Assembly: GCF_020080835.1 (NCBI RefSeq)
Contig: NC_058160.1
Location: forward strand, 29,871,152 to 29,935,151
DNA length: 64,000 nucleotides
From: Cotesia glomerata
Lineage: Eukaryota; Arthropoda; Insecta; Hymenoptera; Braconidae
Direction: 5' to 3'
Shown: piece by piece, positions 23,652-36,343 of the stretch
Numbering within the stretch: the stretch's first letter is position 1
How the letters are laid out: every line of letters starts with the position of its first letter
Translations under genes and position numbers: made by a program
Notes under the pieces: model-generated
The model's input: the letters and a program-made list of their open reading frames with translations, nothing else
What the model was told of the DNA's origin: nothing
Databases searched by the model: none

Positions 23652-23795
23652 CTCCTTTCAACGGTGACACGTTCAGCATGAGTATTATGATCTCTGGGCA
23701 GCTGGACTATGAGCTCCATACTCCCGGCGAGCATATCTGCCGGAGTATCTTCGGTGACGGTCAGAACCATCCCGGTACTTTTCTCCTCTTTACTA
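23652..23795 (-). CDS. cobl: cordon-bleu homologue, exon 2
   Basis: Residues 14-60 plus parts of codons 13 and 61. SKEEKSTGMVLTVTEDTPAD is followed by MLAGSMELIVQLPRDHNTHA and ERVTVER. MELIVQLP...ERVTVER(S) is the opening strand of the Cobl ubiquitin-like domain. The acceptor is ATTACAG|T (23795), needing two bases from exon 1, and the donor is AGGAG|gtattt. It contains an internal Met (in TGMVL) that could serve as a start if a non-coding first exon is used. Confidence 0.9.
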
Positions 23796-24742
23796 CTGTA
23801 ATCATAAAACAAAAAATATTATTCACTAACCGCTTTATTATCCAATTTTTTTTTATAAATTAAACTTCCTGCTCGTCCTTGTTATTAAATAATTATCTAC
23901 CGACGTAGAGAGATTCCGTAAAAAGTTTTCCGGTGATGTCGCTTAAAAAGTTTCGTTAAATCTTGCTCGATAATTTTAAAAATTATTAAGTACAGTTTTT
24001 ATTATTCTTCACCTTCAAGCGCTTCTTTGTTGTCATCAATATAAGCAATGAGACTTACATTGCATAAACATAACATTATGTAAATAGTAAAAAAGTAATT
24101 ATTTAACAATAAAACATCTTTATCAGGAAAATAATAGCATGGAAACATCTAATTGCACATCCCAATGCAATTATAATTAAATATTCTACTATTCTAGTAA
24201 CAATTATCGTTAATTAATTAATTAATTACCCTCGGCGTTATGCAAGACACTTGTTAAAATCACGTATTGTAAATTAGTAATTAATAACTTAATTATTATG
24301 CAGCTTATCGCGGCATTGTATTAATCCTAACAATAACAAATTTGGATTAGCATTGAAAATACAAATCCGAAGGTCAAGAACCTTTTGTAGATGAACGGTG
24401 TCAATATCGTGAACAGTAAATTAAAAAGCACTGTCGCCGGAAACGATATCGACCAACGATTACGAGAGAGTTTGGAATGCGTCCGTACACCTGTACTTTG
24501 TCACTTATAATAATAATCCATGACCTCTTTTATTCATTAAATTTGAGTCATGACCAATAAAACATTCTTCGGATATCTAACCCGCGCATCTGCTTTGACA
24601 ATTGCTGATTAATCACTTTAATTCGCAGTGAGTAAAAAGATTAAACTTTAAAAAATTTTTTAAATGATCAATTTTATCGCAACTTTAATAATTTCGATGA
24701 AAACTTCTTCAAAAGCGACCATAAAAAAAGATTTCGGTGTAA

Positions 24743-25022
24743 AAATAGCGATAAGCGCTAGGCGCGATTCTAGTTCCGCGCGGAACAATCCACGCGCATG
24801 CGCAGGATAAGTTCCTGGGGGATTTTTTTTAATATTGGCGCAATCTCCGGCAATTTTTTTATTTTTTTTAGATAAACAAATGGAATAAAAATAAATATAA
24901 TTGCGAAAATAGCGATAAGCGCTAGGCGCTATTTTAGTTCCGCGTGGAACAATCCACACGCATGCGCAGGATAAGTTCCCGGGGATTTTTTGAATTTTGG
25001 CGCAATCTCCGACAATTTTCTT
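24743..25022. repeat. two-copy GC-rich tandem repeat with NRF1-like palindromes
   Basis: Two copies of about 118 bases (about 24743-24860 and 24904-25022), each beginning AAAATAGCGATAAGCGCTAGG, with TAGTTCCGCG.GGAACAATCC and CGCATGCGCAGGATAAGTTC. Copy 1 contains the perfect palindrome GCGCATGCGC (24794-24803); copy 2 has ACGCATGCGCA. Each copy also has a GTTCCGCG.GGAAC hairpin. Confidence 0.75.
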
Positions 25023-25718
25023 GTTTTTTTTTTAAGTAAACAAACGAAAATAGTACAAACTGATGCTCAGCCGGGAAATAAATTTTATTTATTTAAAGTG
25101 CGTACATAAATAAAAATTAAAACGTTACGTGTGAGTATAATCGCTAAGAGGATGAATCGCGTGTGAAGAAACTCGCAAGTAATTTCTATGTACACCCATA
25201 CTCTTAGTACAGTAAGTGTATTACGTAGAGATATATATCTGAGGCTACTTATACACACCATGAGCATAAGTATAAGTATAATAAGAACGGAAATCCATCT
25301 AGACGATGATGAGCTGAAGGTCATGACTCGAATTCAACCACAAATATTTCATCGCACATAAACGTAAGTATACGATATTAAACTAATAATTACAATTATT
25401 ATTATTATTAAATTATATCGGGATCAGCACAGAGAAAGTCATATATTATTATGGGATAGCTTTTTACCGCGTTAATAAATAAGAAATGATCAGTAATTGT
25501 TTTTTACTTCCAGGCTTAAAAGAAGTCGGATTAAAAGAAGTTTACAGCCAAGTTTCATCTGGATAGCAGAAAAAATTTATAATAATGAGTATTAGTGTAC
25601 AGACCCGACAAAAAGAAACTACTGCAAATAATCTAGGATGTCGATGTGATAGATAGAATCGACATAGACGGTCTTGTCGGGATGTGTACTGTATTTATAT
25701 ATATATATATATTATAGG

Positions 25719-25871
25719 ATGGAGAGAATTAAATCGAAAGGCGACTTAACCAAGCGAGTCCGAGTTAAGTCCAAGAAGAACTCGGAGGAATTGTCGAGGC
25801 GTGACTCTCTTCCTCTTCTCTCTGTACTCAGGATTGAGGATTGGACAACCCAGTCTGGTGTAATGAGATGA
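25719..25871 (+). CDS. unrecognised small ORF (50 aa), doubtful
   Basis: ATG near 25719, just after an acceptor-like TATATTATAG. It encodes a basic peptide that begins MERIKSKGDLTKRVRVKSKK and ends at TGA. It is GC-richer than its surroundings, which suggests a conserved or coding segment, but no family is recognised. It could equally be part of a non-coding RNA. Confidence 0.15.
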   Translation: MERIKSKGDLTKRVRVKSKKNSEELSRRDSLPLLSVLRIEDWTTQSGVMR

Positions 25872-26597
25872 AATTTTTACCTTTGCTATTCTATATAGTA
25901 TTATATATCCTAGTCATACGCTCATACGCAGTTCCCACGTGAATTTTGATCGGTCTTATGAGTATTATGATACTCTTACTGTATGTACGCGCTGTTTACT
26001 ACCTTTCATTGAAACAAGACGCTTTAACTTGATACACTTACAGGTGATTGTAATTATACAATGGCAAGTAATGAGAAAAGAATCTGCTGGAGAAAATTTG
26101 GTAATTATTTTAATATTAACTTTTTTAGAATGAACTTTTTACCTGAACAGACTTGAGGAATTTTTATCTCTCAGCTAAATATTTAATATTTTAAATTTCA
26201 CTTTATTGCAAATATGTGCTTGGTTTAATATTTAATTTATAATTATAATTGTTAATATTTGGAAGTTTTTAATTTTACGCATAATTTAAAATTTTAGCGG
26301 TTAAATATTTTTGTTTTTATGATATTATGAAAAATTACCGAAAAAAATTGTTCGATTACTAGTCTTTTATTTAAATATCTTAAATATCACTGTCAAATCA
26401 ATTCTCTGGTTGGTACGCAACGTTAAAAAAAGAATTTAATTAGCCAGCGCTAATTAATTCAATTTACATTACATTGCGTAACTATTCAGTATTTGAATAA
26501 TTGTGTCAGAGCTGAAAAAATACAGGCATTCTAGTTTATATAAAAACTTTATAGTTTTATAAGTTATAATTATATTTTAATGATATTTATTATTGAA

Positions 26598-27200
26598 TAA
26601 ATAATTCATTTATTTAAATTTAAAATATTTTACTTTTCCTTCAAAATTATTGGTCAAATATTGATACGAAAAAATCAGACTTTCTTTATACAAAATTTTA
26701 TTTTCTACAAAAAATGTCTTTATCTCTTTTTTTTCTCCAAAATTTTAATTTAAACTCCAAAAACAACTTTATAGAATTCATCCTTAGGTTTCAAAAGTTT
26801 AAACTGCCGCTTGTGGCTAAAATATTGAAGATACAAAAAAGCATAAGTCCTTTCTTGTAAAGGATTAAATTCTCTACAAAAAAAAAGCCCTTATCAATTT
26901 TCTCCGTTCTCTTCCTTTCTCCAAAATTTTAATTTAAACTCCAAAAACAAAGTCATAAAATTCATCCCTAGGTTTCAAAAGTATAAACTGCTGCTAGTGG
27001 CTAAAAATATTGAAGATACTGTTAAATTTTCAATTATTATTGACTATACATATAACACTCCCTTCTCAAAATAATTCTTACAAATTCTTAACATAAATTT
27101 GACACAAAAAAATCTTAAGAGTTCTTCCTTGTAGAAGATTAAATTTTCTACAAAAAAGGTCATTAATTTTGACGTATCTCTAACCCTTGACCCATAATTT
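26598..27200. repeat. dispersed ~180 bp satellite, locus 1
   Basis: About three tandem units. Each runs AAAATATTGAAGATAC, then TTTCTTGTAAAGGATTAAAT, TCTACAAAAAA, CTCCAAAATTTTAATTTAAA, CTCCAAAAACAA, TTCATCC.TAGGTTTCAAAAG and TTTAAACTGC.GCT.GTGGCTA. Loci 2 and 3 are at 32190-32830 and 35085-35640. Confidence 0.75.
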
Positions 27201-29642
27201 AAAAAACAAAGAATACTTATATAACTATTAACTTTTAAATTAATAATTATTATTTATGGCTACTTATAACCGCGCAGTTAATAATCCAACAATTAAAATG
27301 AATAAAGGAAATTTTCGAGGGAATAATAATAAATAGCCTCCTATTTTTCCAGATTAACTGGATATATAATACCGTGGAATATTCTTTCAATCAATAGCCG
27401 CTTCACTTCACACTAGCTATAAATGTACGACTAAAATTGTACCGAAATGATTATGTGAAAGGCGGTAGTGAATCGTGCGAATTTTCGAGACCCCTGAATA
27501 AGAGCTCTCAATGCTCAAATATACACGTACAAAGTATAAAGTGATATATGAGTGTAGTGGGTGCGTGCATACGCGAAACAAAAGCTCCCGTTACGTAAAC
27601 AGGTTCTATGACCGCATCTTAAAACCAGCTGAGAAGATTCATTGTAATTTGAGCGTGTATGAGTCAAATGAGGTCCTTGGAACTGAACACGCGCCTCCAC
27701 ATATAATCTACAATTTACAATATATGAATGTAATACAATAATAATAATATTTTCTATCTCATAAGCAATAATCATAAGCAACAAATACGTAGGAAGATTG
27801 TCGCCAGATTAACCGTTACGTCATTTAATTAGTGTGATGTCAAGAGCTGAGTGATGTAAAAAATGGTTTTTGCATTCTATTATAATCATAAACATATAAG
27901 CTTAAACTTGAACTGTCCACCGGGTATCGATATGATAGATGACATGCGAACTTCTGTTCTGTTAAGTTAGAACCGACGTACATAGACAGGTAACTCGATG
28001 TCACGTGGATAAATATAATGAATAATTGATATCGCTGGACGTATGTGACCATGAAAGCTATTGCGACGTTGCAGCGATGTAAGACGTTTTTAATAGATCC
28101 GAGATAACTTTTTCTGATTAATAAACACTTAAATATTAATAGCTAATGTTAAACGCTCATTTTTAGCCGCGAGATACGTCTTGGATTAATTATTTGAACT
28201 TGCTAGAGCTAGTTTTGTTGGTTTTGTTGCAGAGTGGTTGAAGAAGATATCAAGTTTTGTAAGTAATCATTTATATTTTTTGTAGAAAGTATTTATGATT
28301 CTTTTTTTTAGTTTTTTGCAGGTGCTAGTCAATCAAATTGGTTTAATTATGGCCATTAAGGCTGTAAGTATATCTTTGAAAAATTATTTTTATTATCTAA
28401 CTTGAACAAAGTTCAAACTTTCTCATAAATTTTTAAATATTTAATATATTTATTTTTATGCGATATTTTTTTGCAATATGATAAATTTTAATAAAAAATT
28501 TTATTTTATTTTAAAAAATTTTTACTTAAATTTAATCAAAGATTTTTGTTAAATTTTACTAAAATTTTATATTAAATTTGTGTTGAATTTTAAACAATTT
28601 ATAATAAATTTTTTTTTTATTTAAAAATTATTAATAAATTTTATTAATATAAAAATAATATATCATAAATATATTTTGTATCAAGTCTGAAAAATAATTT
28701 CAAATATCCTGTAAAGTAATGAAGTAATAATAATGATGAGTAGCGTATTTTAGAGAAAAGACAGTCTAAGTCAACTGCGGAAGAGGAAAATACAAATGTA
28801 TTTAGTGTGTAATTACTAATTATCATAGTTATTAATCCTTACGTCACTGAATAAAATGAATAAAATTAATAAACTTGATAAAAATCCAAAGCGGATTGTA
28901 AAATAAAAATTTATGCATTAAATTTTTTACGCCAGGCTATAAAATAGTTTTATAAATTTTAATTGAGATCAAATGAATAATTTATTAGCGTTTTCTACTT
29001 ATTTATAATTGAGGGATTTATTATTTTTAATAATAATAATTATTTATTAGTGAAAAATTTAGTTATTTATTGCGGACGAGTGATATGAGCACGTGCATGA
29101 TGCATCCCATCTTGTATGCATTAGTATATATATGGCGTGGTGGCTCATACGTTATATGTGGCCGGTGATCGCGATGATCACAGAGGAGGACCAGGTGGAG
29201 TAACGGGATGCGCTGTCGTGGAATTTAGGAAGGCCATTGGTTGTCTCTGAGCAGCTTATTACCTCGTATCTTTTATTTTATCCTCACAACACACTACACA
29301 CCACACCACCGGGAAAACACACACCAGAGGAAGATAAACGAGGAGCAATAACACGTGGCCGATTATCTGTTTACTATTACCAATTAGTCATGGGTTGGGG
29401 TATGTATTATATTATATCGCAATCTTGATATCCAAGGTAAAATAATCCGACCAACCCGTGTTACTTTTTATCAACCTCTAATTGCCCTTTAAAATTACTC
29501 CTAATTATGTTAACCGGCGAATTATTTTATGAGATCATCCATTATATTTTTTTATTTTTTTTTAATTCATTTATTTCGTCATTTATTATTCCATTTATTG
29601 ATATTATTTTTTTTTTTCAATAAAAATTATAATAATAATAAA

Positions 29643-30524
29643 CTAGCAACCTTGCAGTCACTATGTGACTGCCGTGACTTGTGAACTGTAAATAAATAAA
29701 ATTTTGTTTTATTAAATAATGACTTTTGTTAAATTTCACTGTACTTTCTTAAATATTAACGTTCTTAAAGATATAAGCTCATTCCGATGTTACCCTCATC
29801 AAGAGCTTTTATTTGAGTACCCACATCAATTTTTAATATATATTTCATATTTTTCATATATACATATATATATAAATAGATGAAAAATTGTTGTGGGTAC
29901 TTAAATGGAAGGTTTTGATGAGTGTAACATCAGGATGAGCTTATATCTTTTAAAATGTCAATATTTCACAAGATATTTGTTAAATTGCACTGTAATTTCT
30001 TAACTACTGACGTTTTTGAAGATATAAGCTCATTCCGATGTTACACTCATCAAGAGCTTTCATTTGAGTCCCCACATGCATTTTTGATATATTTTTCATA
30101 TATACATATATATAATATATATAAATATATAAAAAATTGATGTGGGTACTTAAATGAAAGCTCTCGATGAGTGTAATGTCGGGATGAGCTTATGTCTTTA
30201 AAAATTTCATTAGTTGACAAGATACAATGTAATTTCTTAATTATTGACATTTTTTAAGATATAAACTCATTTCGATGTTACACTCATCGAGACCTTTCAT
30301 TTAAGTACACACATGGCATTTTTTATATATTTTATATAAATGATATTTGTGAAATATATAAATATATAAAATATATGAAAAATTGATGTGGGTACTCGAA
30401 TGAAAGGTCTCGATGAGTGTAACATCGGGATGAGCTTATATCTTTAAAAATATCAATATTTCACAAGATACAAGATCATTTCTTAGTTATGTATCTAGAG
30501 ATAGAGCATTTTCGAATGCAGCCT
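29643..30524 (-). mobile_element. Helitron-like element, copy 3
   Basis: Read on the minus strand, the 3' end is perfect: hairpin GCAGTCACATAGTGACTGC, AAGGTTG, CTAG (29643), flanked by T. Three palindromic units lie between about 29750 and 30490. The 5' side stops at the inner family segment AGGCTGCATTCGAAAATGC (about 30524) and lacks the TCTATATTATTAAG end. Confidence 0.8.
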
Positions 30525-31939
30525 ACTTAAAATTTTTTTCAGCTTCTTATTTACGAAATCTTTGAGAAAAATGCGATCATAAACAACATAGATTTAATTA
30601 TTGAAACAGCAATTATTTATAAACGCAATTAGACACGATATATTTTATTGATTAAAATTTGTAATGTCGATTCTACACCGAGAGAACAGACAAACAATTC
30701 CTTTCGAACCTGTTTCTATAAACGATACCACTAAAATAATTATCAAAGCCAATCCAGCGTAAATAAATAATGGATTTTTTTTCTTCTATTACAAATAATT
30801 TCAATTACAAATTTTCGGATTTTTTATTGGCTAATTTTATGATCTGGCTGTCTAGTAAATAAAGTTTCCTCTTAAATAAATAACTTAAAAAACCAGTTAG
30901 ATAATACAATGATTTACAATTTAAAAAATAATTGAAGATTCGAGCATAGTATAGAGCGGATTAAGAATAGTTGCTCGGAACCTTGATTACAGTAATAAAT
31001 AAAACTAGTAATGGGATATTTAATCTCGATTAACGAGTCGCCTGATACATAAACTATCTGAGAATTAAGATTGATATTTAAAAAACGTGCTAAAGTCGTA
31101 TAATAAAACAGTTATTTGTTGCCCGAAAGAAAATAAACTCGTGAAAGTTGGCATTGATATCCCAGCACATAACAACACAAGTACATACTACTAAATAGTG
31201 TCTCTGTAAATATTTAGCAGCGAGCATTCGCCAATCAGATCTCTGATTTCTCCAAGGTTTTCCAATCGCGAACAATCAGTCTGTCCGGCTGATATGTGCC
31301 GATGATCCTGCCGGCACGTACGAAAAGAAAATCGAGATAGGAACTCGAGATAAAAAATTGAAAAAAAATAAAATAAAATATGAATATGCACTGCAATAAA
31401 TAAAAATAATAATTTAATTATTATTTATTATCCTTAAGAATTACATTCACAGGAATTTAATATTCGTTGTTAAGTTTCTAAAGATGGTGTAAGTACATTT
31501 GGTCCGGGAGCCTACTTTAAAGAGTTCTCTATGATTAACCCACTTAGGAGGTTTTTCCTTGTTACTTGTAGACAACATTACTATATACCTTTCTCCCTAT
31601 AAACACCGGTGTTGGTACTCTCTGAGACCGGCCGAGGAGGACGTTACTTATGCCATGACACTCGTGAGACACTCTCTCATACAATACACATTTATTTCAA
31701 ATTACTCGCATGTTTGTCTTGTTATTGTTGTTATTATCATTGTCATATATACCAAATGGGAAAGTTATTACTGACACATGTAGAATGTGGTCAATGGTTA
31801 CAAAAAATTTTGACTATTGTCGTAATTGCTTTCGAAATTATCACTTACATCTTCACTTTTTGTCTCATTCACGGGTTGTCTTCTTCAATATATTAATAAC
31901 TAATAAAAATTTTAATGTTTAACTTTCATTTCAAAATTA

Positions 31940-32181
31940 CACTGATAGGATTTGTTTATAGTTAAAAATATTAATATTTAACAAATCATTTATAAGAGAC
32001 CACTTTTTAGTCCTTAATAAATATTTCTTAATATTTAATAAATGAATATCTGATTTATTAAATACAAACAAATTTTAAATACTAAGAAATATTTGTTTGA
32101 TACTAAAAAGTGGTCTCTAATAAATGATTTGTTAACTATTAACAATTATTTTTTTGGTACAAATAAATCCTTCTATCAGTG
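31940..32181. mobile_element. MITE family B, copy 2
   Basis: Ends CACTGATAGGATTTGTTTAT and (inverted) AAATAAATCCTTCTATCAGTG. The interior has ACCACTTTTTAGTCCTTAA mirrored by ATACTAAAAAGTGGTCT. Confidence 0.8.
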
Positions 32182-32189
32182 TATGAGTT

Positions 32190-32830
32190 AAATATTGAAG
32201 ATACGAAAAAATCATCAGATTTTTTTTAGAAAATTTTATTTTCTATAAAAAAGGTCCTTTTCAATTTTTCCCTATCTTTCCTTTTTCCAAAATTTGAATT
32301 TAAACTCCAAAAACAAAGTCATAGAATTCATACATAGGTTTCAAAAGTGTAAACTGCTGCTTATGGCTAAAATATTGAAGACACAAAGAAATTATAAGTG
32401 TTTTTTTATAAAGGATTAAATTCTCTACAAAAAAGGTCATCAATTTTTCCCTATCTTTGTTCCTTTCTTCAAAATTTGAATTTAAACTCCAAATATAGAA
32501 TTATAGAATTCATCTATAAGTTTCAAAAGTTTAAACTGCTGCTTATGGCTAAAATATTTAAGATACAAAAAAATAAGAGTCCTTTCTTGTAAAAGATTAA
32601 ATTCTCTACAAAAAAGGTCATGAATTTTTCCCTATCTCTCTTTTTTTCTCCAAAATTTGAATTTAAACTCCAAAAACAAAGTCATAGACTTCATCCGTAG
32701 GTTTTAAAATTTTAAACTGCTACTTCTGGCTAAAATATTGAAGATAAAAAAAAATCATAATTCCTTTCTTGTAAAGGATTAAATTTTCTACAAAAAAAGT
32801 CATCAATTTTTTCCATTAACCCTTGACCAA
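32190..32830. repeat. dispersed ~180 bp satellite, locus 2
   Basis: About three and a half tandem units of the repeat at 26598-27200, starting with TTAAATATTGAAGATACG directly beside MITE B copy 2. Units differ by scattered substitutions. Short ORFs here are repeat artefacts. Confidence 0.8.
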
Positions 32831-35084
32831 AAATCAAAAAAATAAAGACTTAAATTTTCATTGTAATAATTTTTAAATTTATTATTATTAATTCTTGATT
32901 AAAAACCATAAAATTGTTAAAAACAATTTACACGTTTTTTTAGCGCATGAATAATCATAAAAGTTACTCAACCGCTAGTTTTCCGAGCTCAGAAAAAAAA
33001 GTAGTAGTTATTTTAAAAATAACAAAAGTAACAGGCGAGCTACATACGTACTTATTGTTTTAGCAGTGTACGACACTACAAAACATTACACCAGTAATTT
33101 ATACACTGAATAGCGTAGCGATCGGTTAAAACTGTTTTCATTAAGAATAAATCGCTTAGACCAATATAATACCAATGTAAATGATCATGATCGTGCTCAA
33201 ACCCGTATACTAGTGTGTAGTAGGTACTCGGCAATCTAATCGAAAGGCAAGATATAAACATGTGCAATTGTTATGAATAGTAAAAAATATTTACTGAGCG
33301 TGATCATAATCTGACGGTAATTTACATTATTGTGTCATGGATTCATTTATAAATCCATTTTTTAAAGAATATTTACTTAAGCCGCCTCTTTTTTTTAAGT
33401 TTTATTTTGTTAAGTGCATGCACGATGATAAAGAAAATAATTGAGACACGTTAGCTCTTTTTTTATCTTCGAGACTCACCAACAGCACACTCTGACCGAG
33501 CGCAAGGTACAAGGATAAAAGACACGAGTCAATTTTTCGTTATCGCGTTTATGTTAACCGGCGTACAAAAAAGTTCCGTGTTAAAGGTGAGTATTTATAT
33601 GCTTCGCTGTTCTGCTAAAAAATTTATTCCATCATCAAGCTTTTTTATTCGGGAAATTTTTATTTATTCGTCAGAGTTTTTATCGAAAGTATGTTTATTT
33701 TTATCTTGCAAAATTATAATTCTTTATGATTTACAAATCGGCTAAAGGTATTCATTAAATTGTTTAAAAATAATGATAAGATTTGAAAAAAAAAAACATG
33801 GTTGACTTGGCAATTTTATATTCAACTGTTTGTAATAAAGTATAAATAAATATTTACATACTTTTATTTTAAATTATTACAAAATCTCCGTAATTTTATT
33901 TTTAATTAATTTTTTACGTTGCAATTTTCAGAATTTTAATATTAAGAAAAATAAATTTTTTTTCCTCTCAAGAGTTAAAAATAAATTAAAAATTGACCTT
34001 GCAAATCTCAACAGGAAGTCGATAAAATAAAAATAAAATTTATTTACAAGAAATTAAATATTATTTAAAAACACCTTGATTTGTTTTGTTTAAATCTTCT
34101 TTGCACGTTTCTTTCACACATGACAATAAAACGCGATAGCTGAATTTCTGTTATTCCGACATACCACGTCTTGCCAGAGGAACGTAACTCGCATAGTAAT
34201 AAGTAAAATTCTATCTTGAACATACTAATTTTCTATTGTTATTTATATTTATTCCCTGTTATGTACTCTCATACATATTTATCCGCGGGATTTATTTATT
34301 AAGAATTTCCAATCAATTACGGCAAGCAACAATTAACCGGTTGAAAAAAGTATAAAATACACACATGGGGCTGTGTTTTATGACACGATGAGAGATGAGA
34401 AATCATTAATAGCTCTGCTCAGCAAGGTCGCACACTTTACTATCATCACGATGCTGCACGGAAAGGAAAATCACAGCTCTCGAAAATCAGGTAAGTAGGT
34501 AAAAGCCTAGATCCTTTGCCAGATAATTCTCACTTATGTACAAACCGACTCTGACAATATAACACAAGACATTTTATTTGTTACTTTTTAGTTTCCTGCA
34601 TTGATTCTCATAAATATTTATTATTGATTATTTTAAAAATTAGTAAATTTATTCAAATTTTCAATGTTTTACTTTTCCTTTAAAATTATGGGCAAAGTAT
34701 TGAAGATACTGGTTCAGGTGAATGAGTAGTTGCAAGGAGCCGTTAAATATGCATCTATACCTAATGATTTATTATAACAGACTTGGTAATTGTTATTATT
34801 TAACTTACTAATGCTAAACGCCTTTGAATTAACCTTCATCTTAAAAAAATTAAAATTAACCTTAATCTTCAAAAAAAATTTCACTCACAAAAAGAAAACT
34901 TTACGAACTTCAAATAAAACTTAATTTATATTCTTTACTAATTACACCAGCTTCTGGACCCATAACCTGTTAAAGATTCAGGATAACTGGTATGTAACAA
35001 TATATTCTGTCGTACGGACGTATCTTTGTAACTCTGTTTAATAATAATAATTATTTATACTAGTTATCCTGAATTCTTAACATT

Positions 35085-35640
35085 TACGAAAAAATCATAG
35101 ACTTTTTTATAGAGAATTTTGTTTTCTACAAAAAAAGTCTTCATAAATTTTCCCCTATCTCTTCCTTTCTCCAAAATTTAAATTTAAACTCCAAAAACAA
35201 AGTCAGAATTTATCCGAAGGTTTTAAAAGTTTAAACTCACGGAAAAAAGAAAACTCGAAAAATTACAGTATACAATGCAACGTGGCGCTTCGTGATGAAA
35301 ACTGGAAAAATTACAGTTTCAAATCTAATTATTACAGATTTTATAAAAATTACATTGTAGAATGTAATACTTACATTGAAAGCTCTGAATATTAAATTAA
35401 AAAATTGAATTTTGAAAACTGTAATTTTTCTAGTTTTGATTACGACGAGACCGACTTGAAATTTTACACTATAATTTTTCGAGTTTTCTTTTTTCCGTAC
35501 TGTTGCTTGTAGCTCAAATATTGAAGATACAAAAAAAATCATAAAAGTCTTTAAGGGAGGATTAAATTTTCTACAAAAAGTCCTTATCAATTTTTTCGTA
35601 TCTTTAACCCTTGACCCATAATTTCAAAAATAAATAAATA
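35085..35640. repeat. dispersed ~180 bp satellite, locus 3
   Basis: Units of the same satellite, interrupted by a MITE at 35239-35498. The unit breaks at TTTAAACT and resumes with GTTGCTTGTAGCTCAAATAT. The unit near 34660-34705 (AAAGTATTGAAGATACTGG) is a detached fragment. Confidence 0.7.
35239..35498. mobile_element. MITE with ACGGAAAAAAGAAAACTCG ends
   Basis: Left end ACGGAAAAAAGAAAACTCGA then AAAATTACAGT; the right end is the inverted copy ACTATAATTTTTCGAG..TTCCGT. Inside, TGAAAACTGGAAAAATTACA is mirrored by TGTAATTTTTCTAGTTTTGA. It sits inside a satellite unit, so it arrived after the satellite. Confidence 0.8.
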
Positions 35641-35697
35641 TCCACTGGCTTTATGTAACAACTTAAAAAAATGTATGGTTATTATTATTATAAATGA

Positions 35698-36343
35698 ATG
35701 TGCACAGAAAGAATGGTTCACTTGAACCAAGAAAATATTTTTCTTGCTAATTATTTTCTTGTGCAAAAAAAAAATTTTTTTTTCACACAAGAAATTTCAC
35801 TTATCCCAACAAAATTAATTTTCTTGCTTCAAGAAATACGTATCTTGATCCAAGGCAATTTATTTAAATCAAGAAAATTTTCTTGTTTTGAGAAAATTTT
35901 TCTCTTGCTCCAAAAAATTAAATATCTCGATAATAAATTTTCATTAATATTTTTATTGACGAACATGTCAAATGGAAAGATCAAATAATATTGAACCATT
36001 TTCTATCATTCAATATGTATAATTGCGTGCTAAAATAATCTAAAATGGGTATCAAATATTCAAGAGAAAAATTTTCTCAAATTGAGAAAATTTTTTTCTC
36101 AGCTGAAGTAGGTGGCGCTGCTTCCCTAAAGTATCTAAAAATCTTGATCCAATATAAAAATTTATTGTATCAAGTATTTATGATAATTTGAATTAAGAAA
36201 AATGACTTCCACTAAGAATAGAATTTCAAGAAAAATTTTTACTTCGGCCAAGACAACTTCGGTCTTCCTTCGGACACCCGACAAATTTACTTGAGCCAAG
36301 AATTTTATTCTCCAGTCAAGAAATCTTTTTTTCTGTGTGATAT
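35698..36343. mobile_element. MITE-like element with CACAGAAA..TTCTGTGTG ends
   Basis: It starts TGTGCACAGAAAGAATGGTT with ACTTGAACCAAGAAAAT and ends AGTCAAGAAATCTTTTTTTC followed by TGTGTGA. Many internal AAGAAAAT/ATTTTCTT palindromic blocks suggest expansion. It is related to 22375-22509. Confidence 0.6.

Noticed and set aside
27511..27784. Overlapping ORFs on both strands at 27511-27784
   Set aside because: Neither shows a domain or splice context; moderate GC with chance openness is the simplest reading.
29955..30250. Recurring 61-66 codon ORFs (starting MSIFHKIFVKL or MSIIKKL) at 29955, 38116, 46480 and on the minus strand
   Set aside because: They fall exactly on the Helitron palindromes and change with them. 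They are a by-product of repeat sequence, not a protein family.
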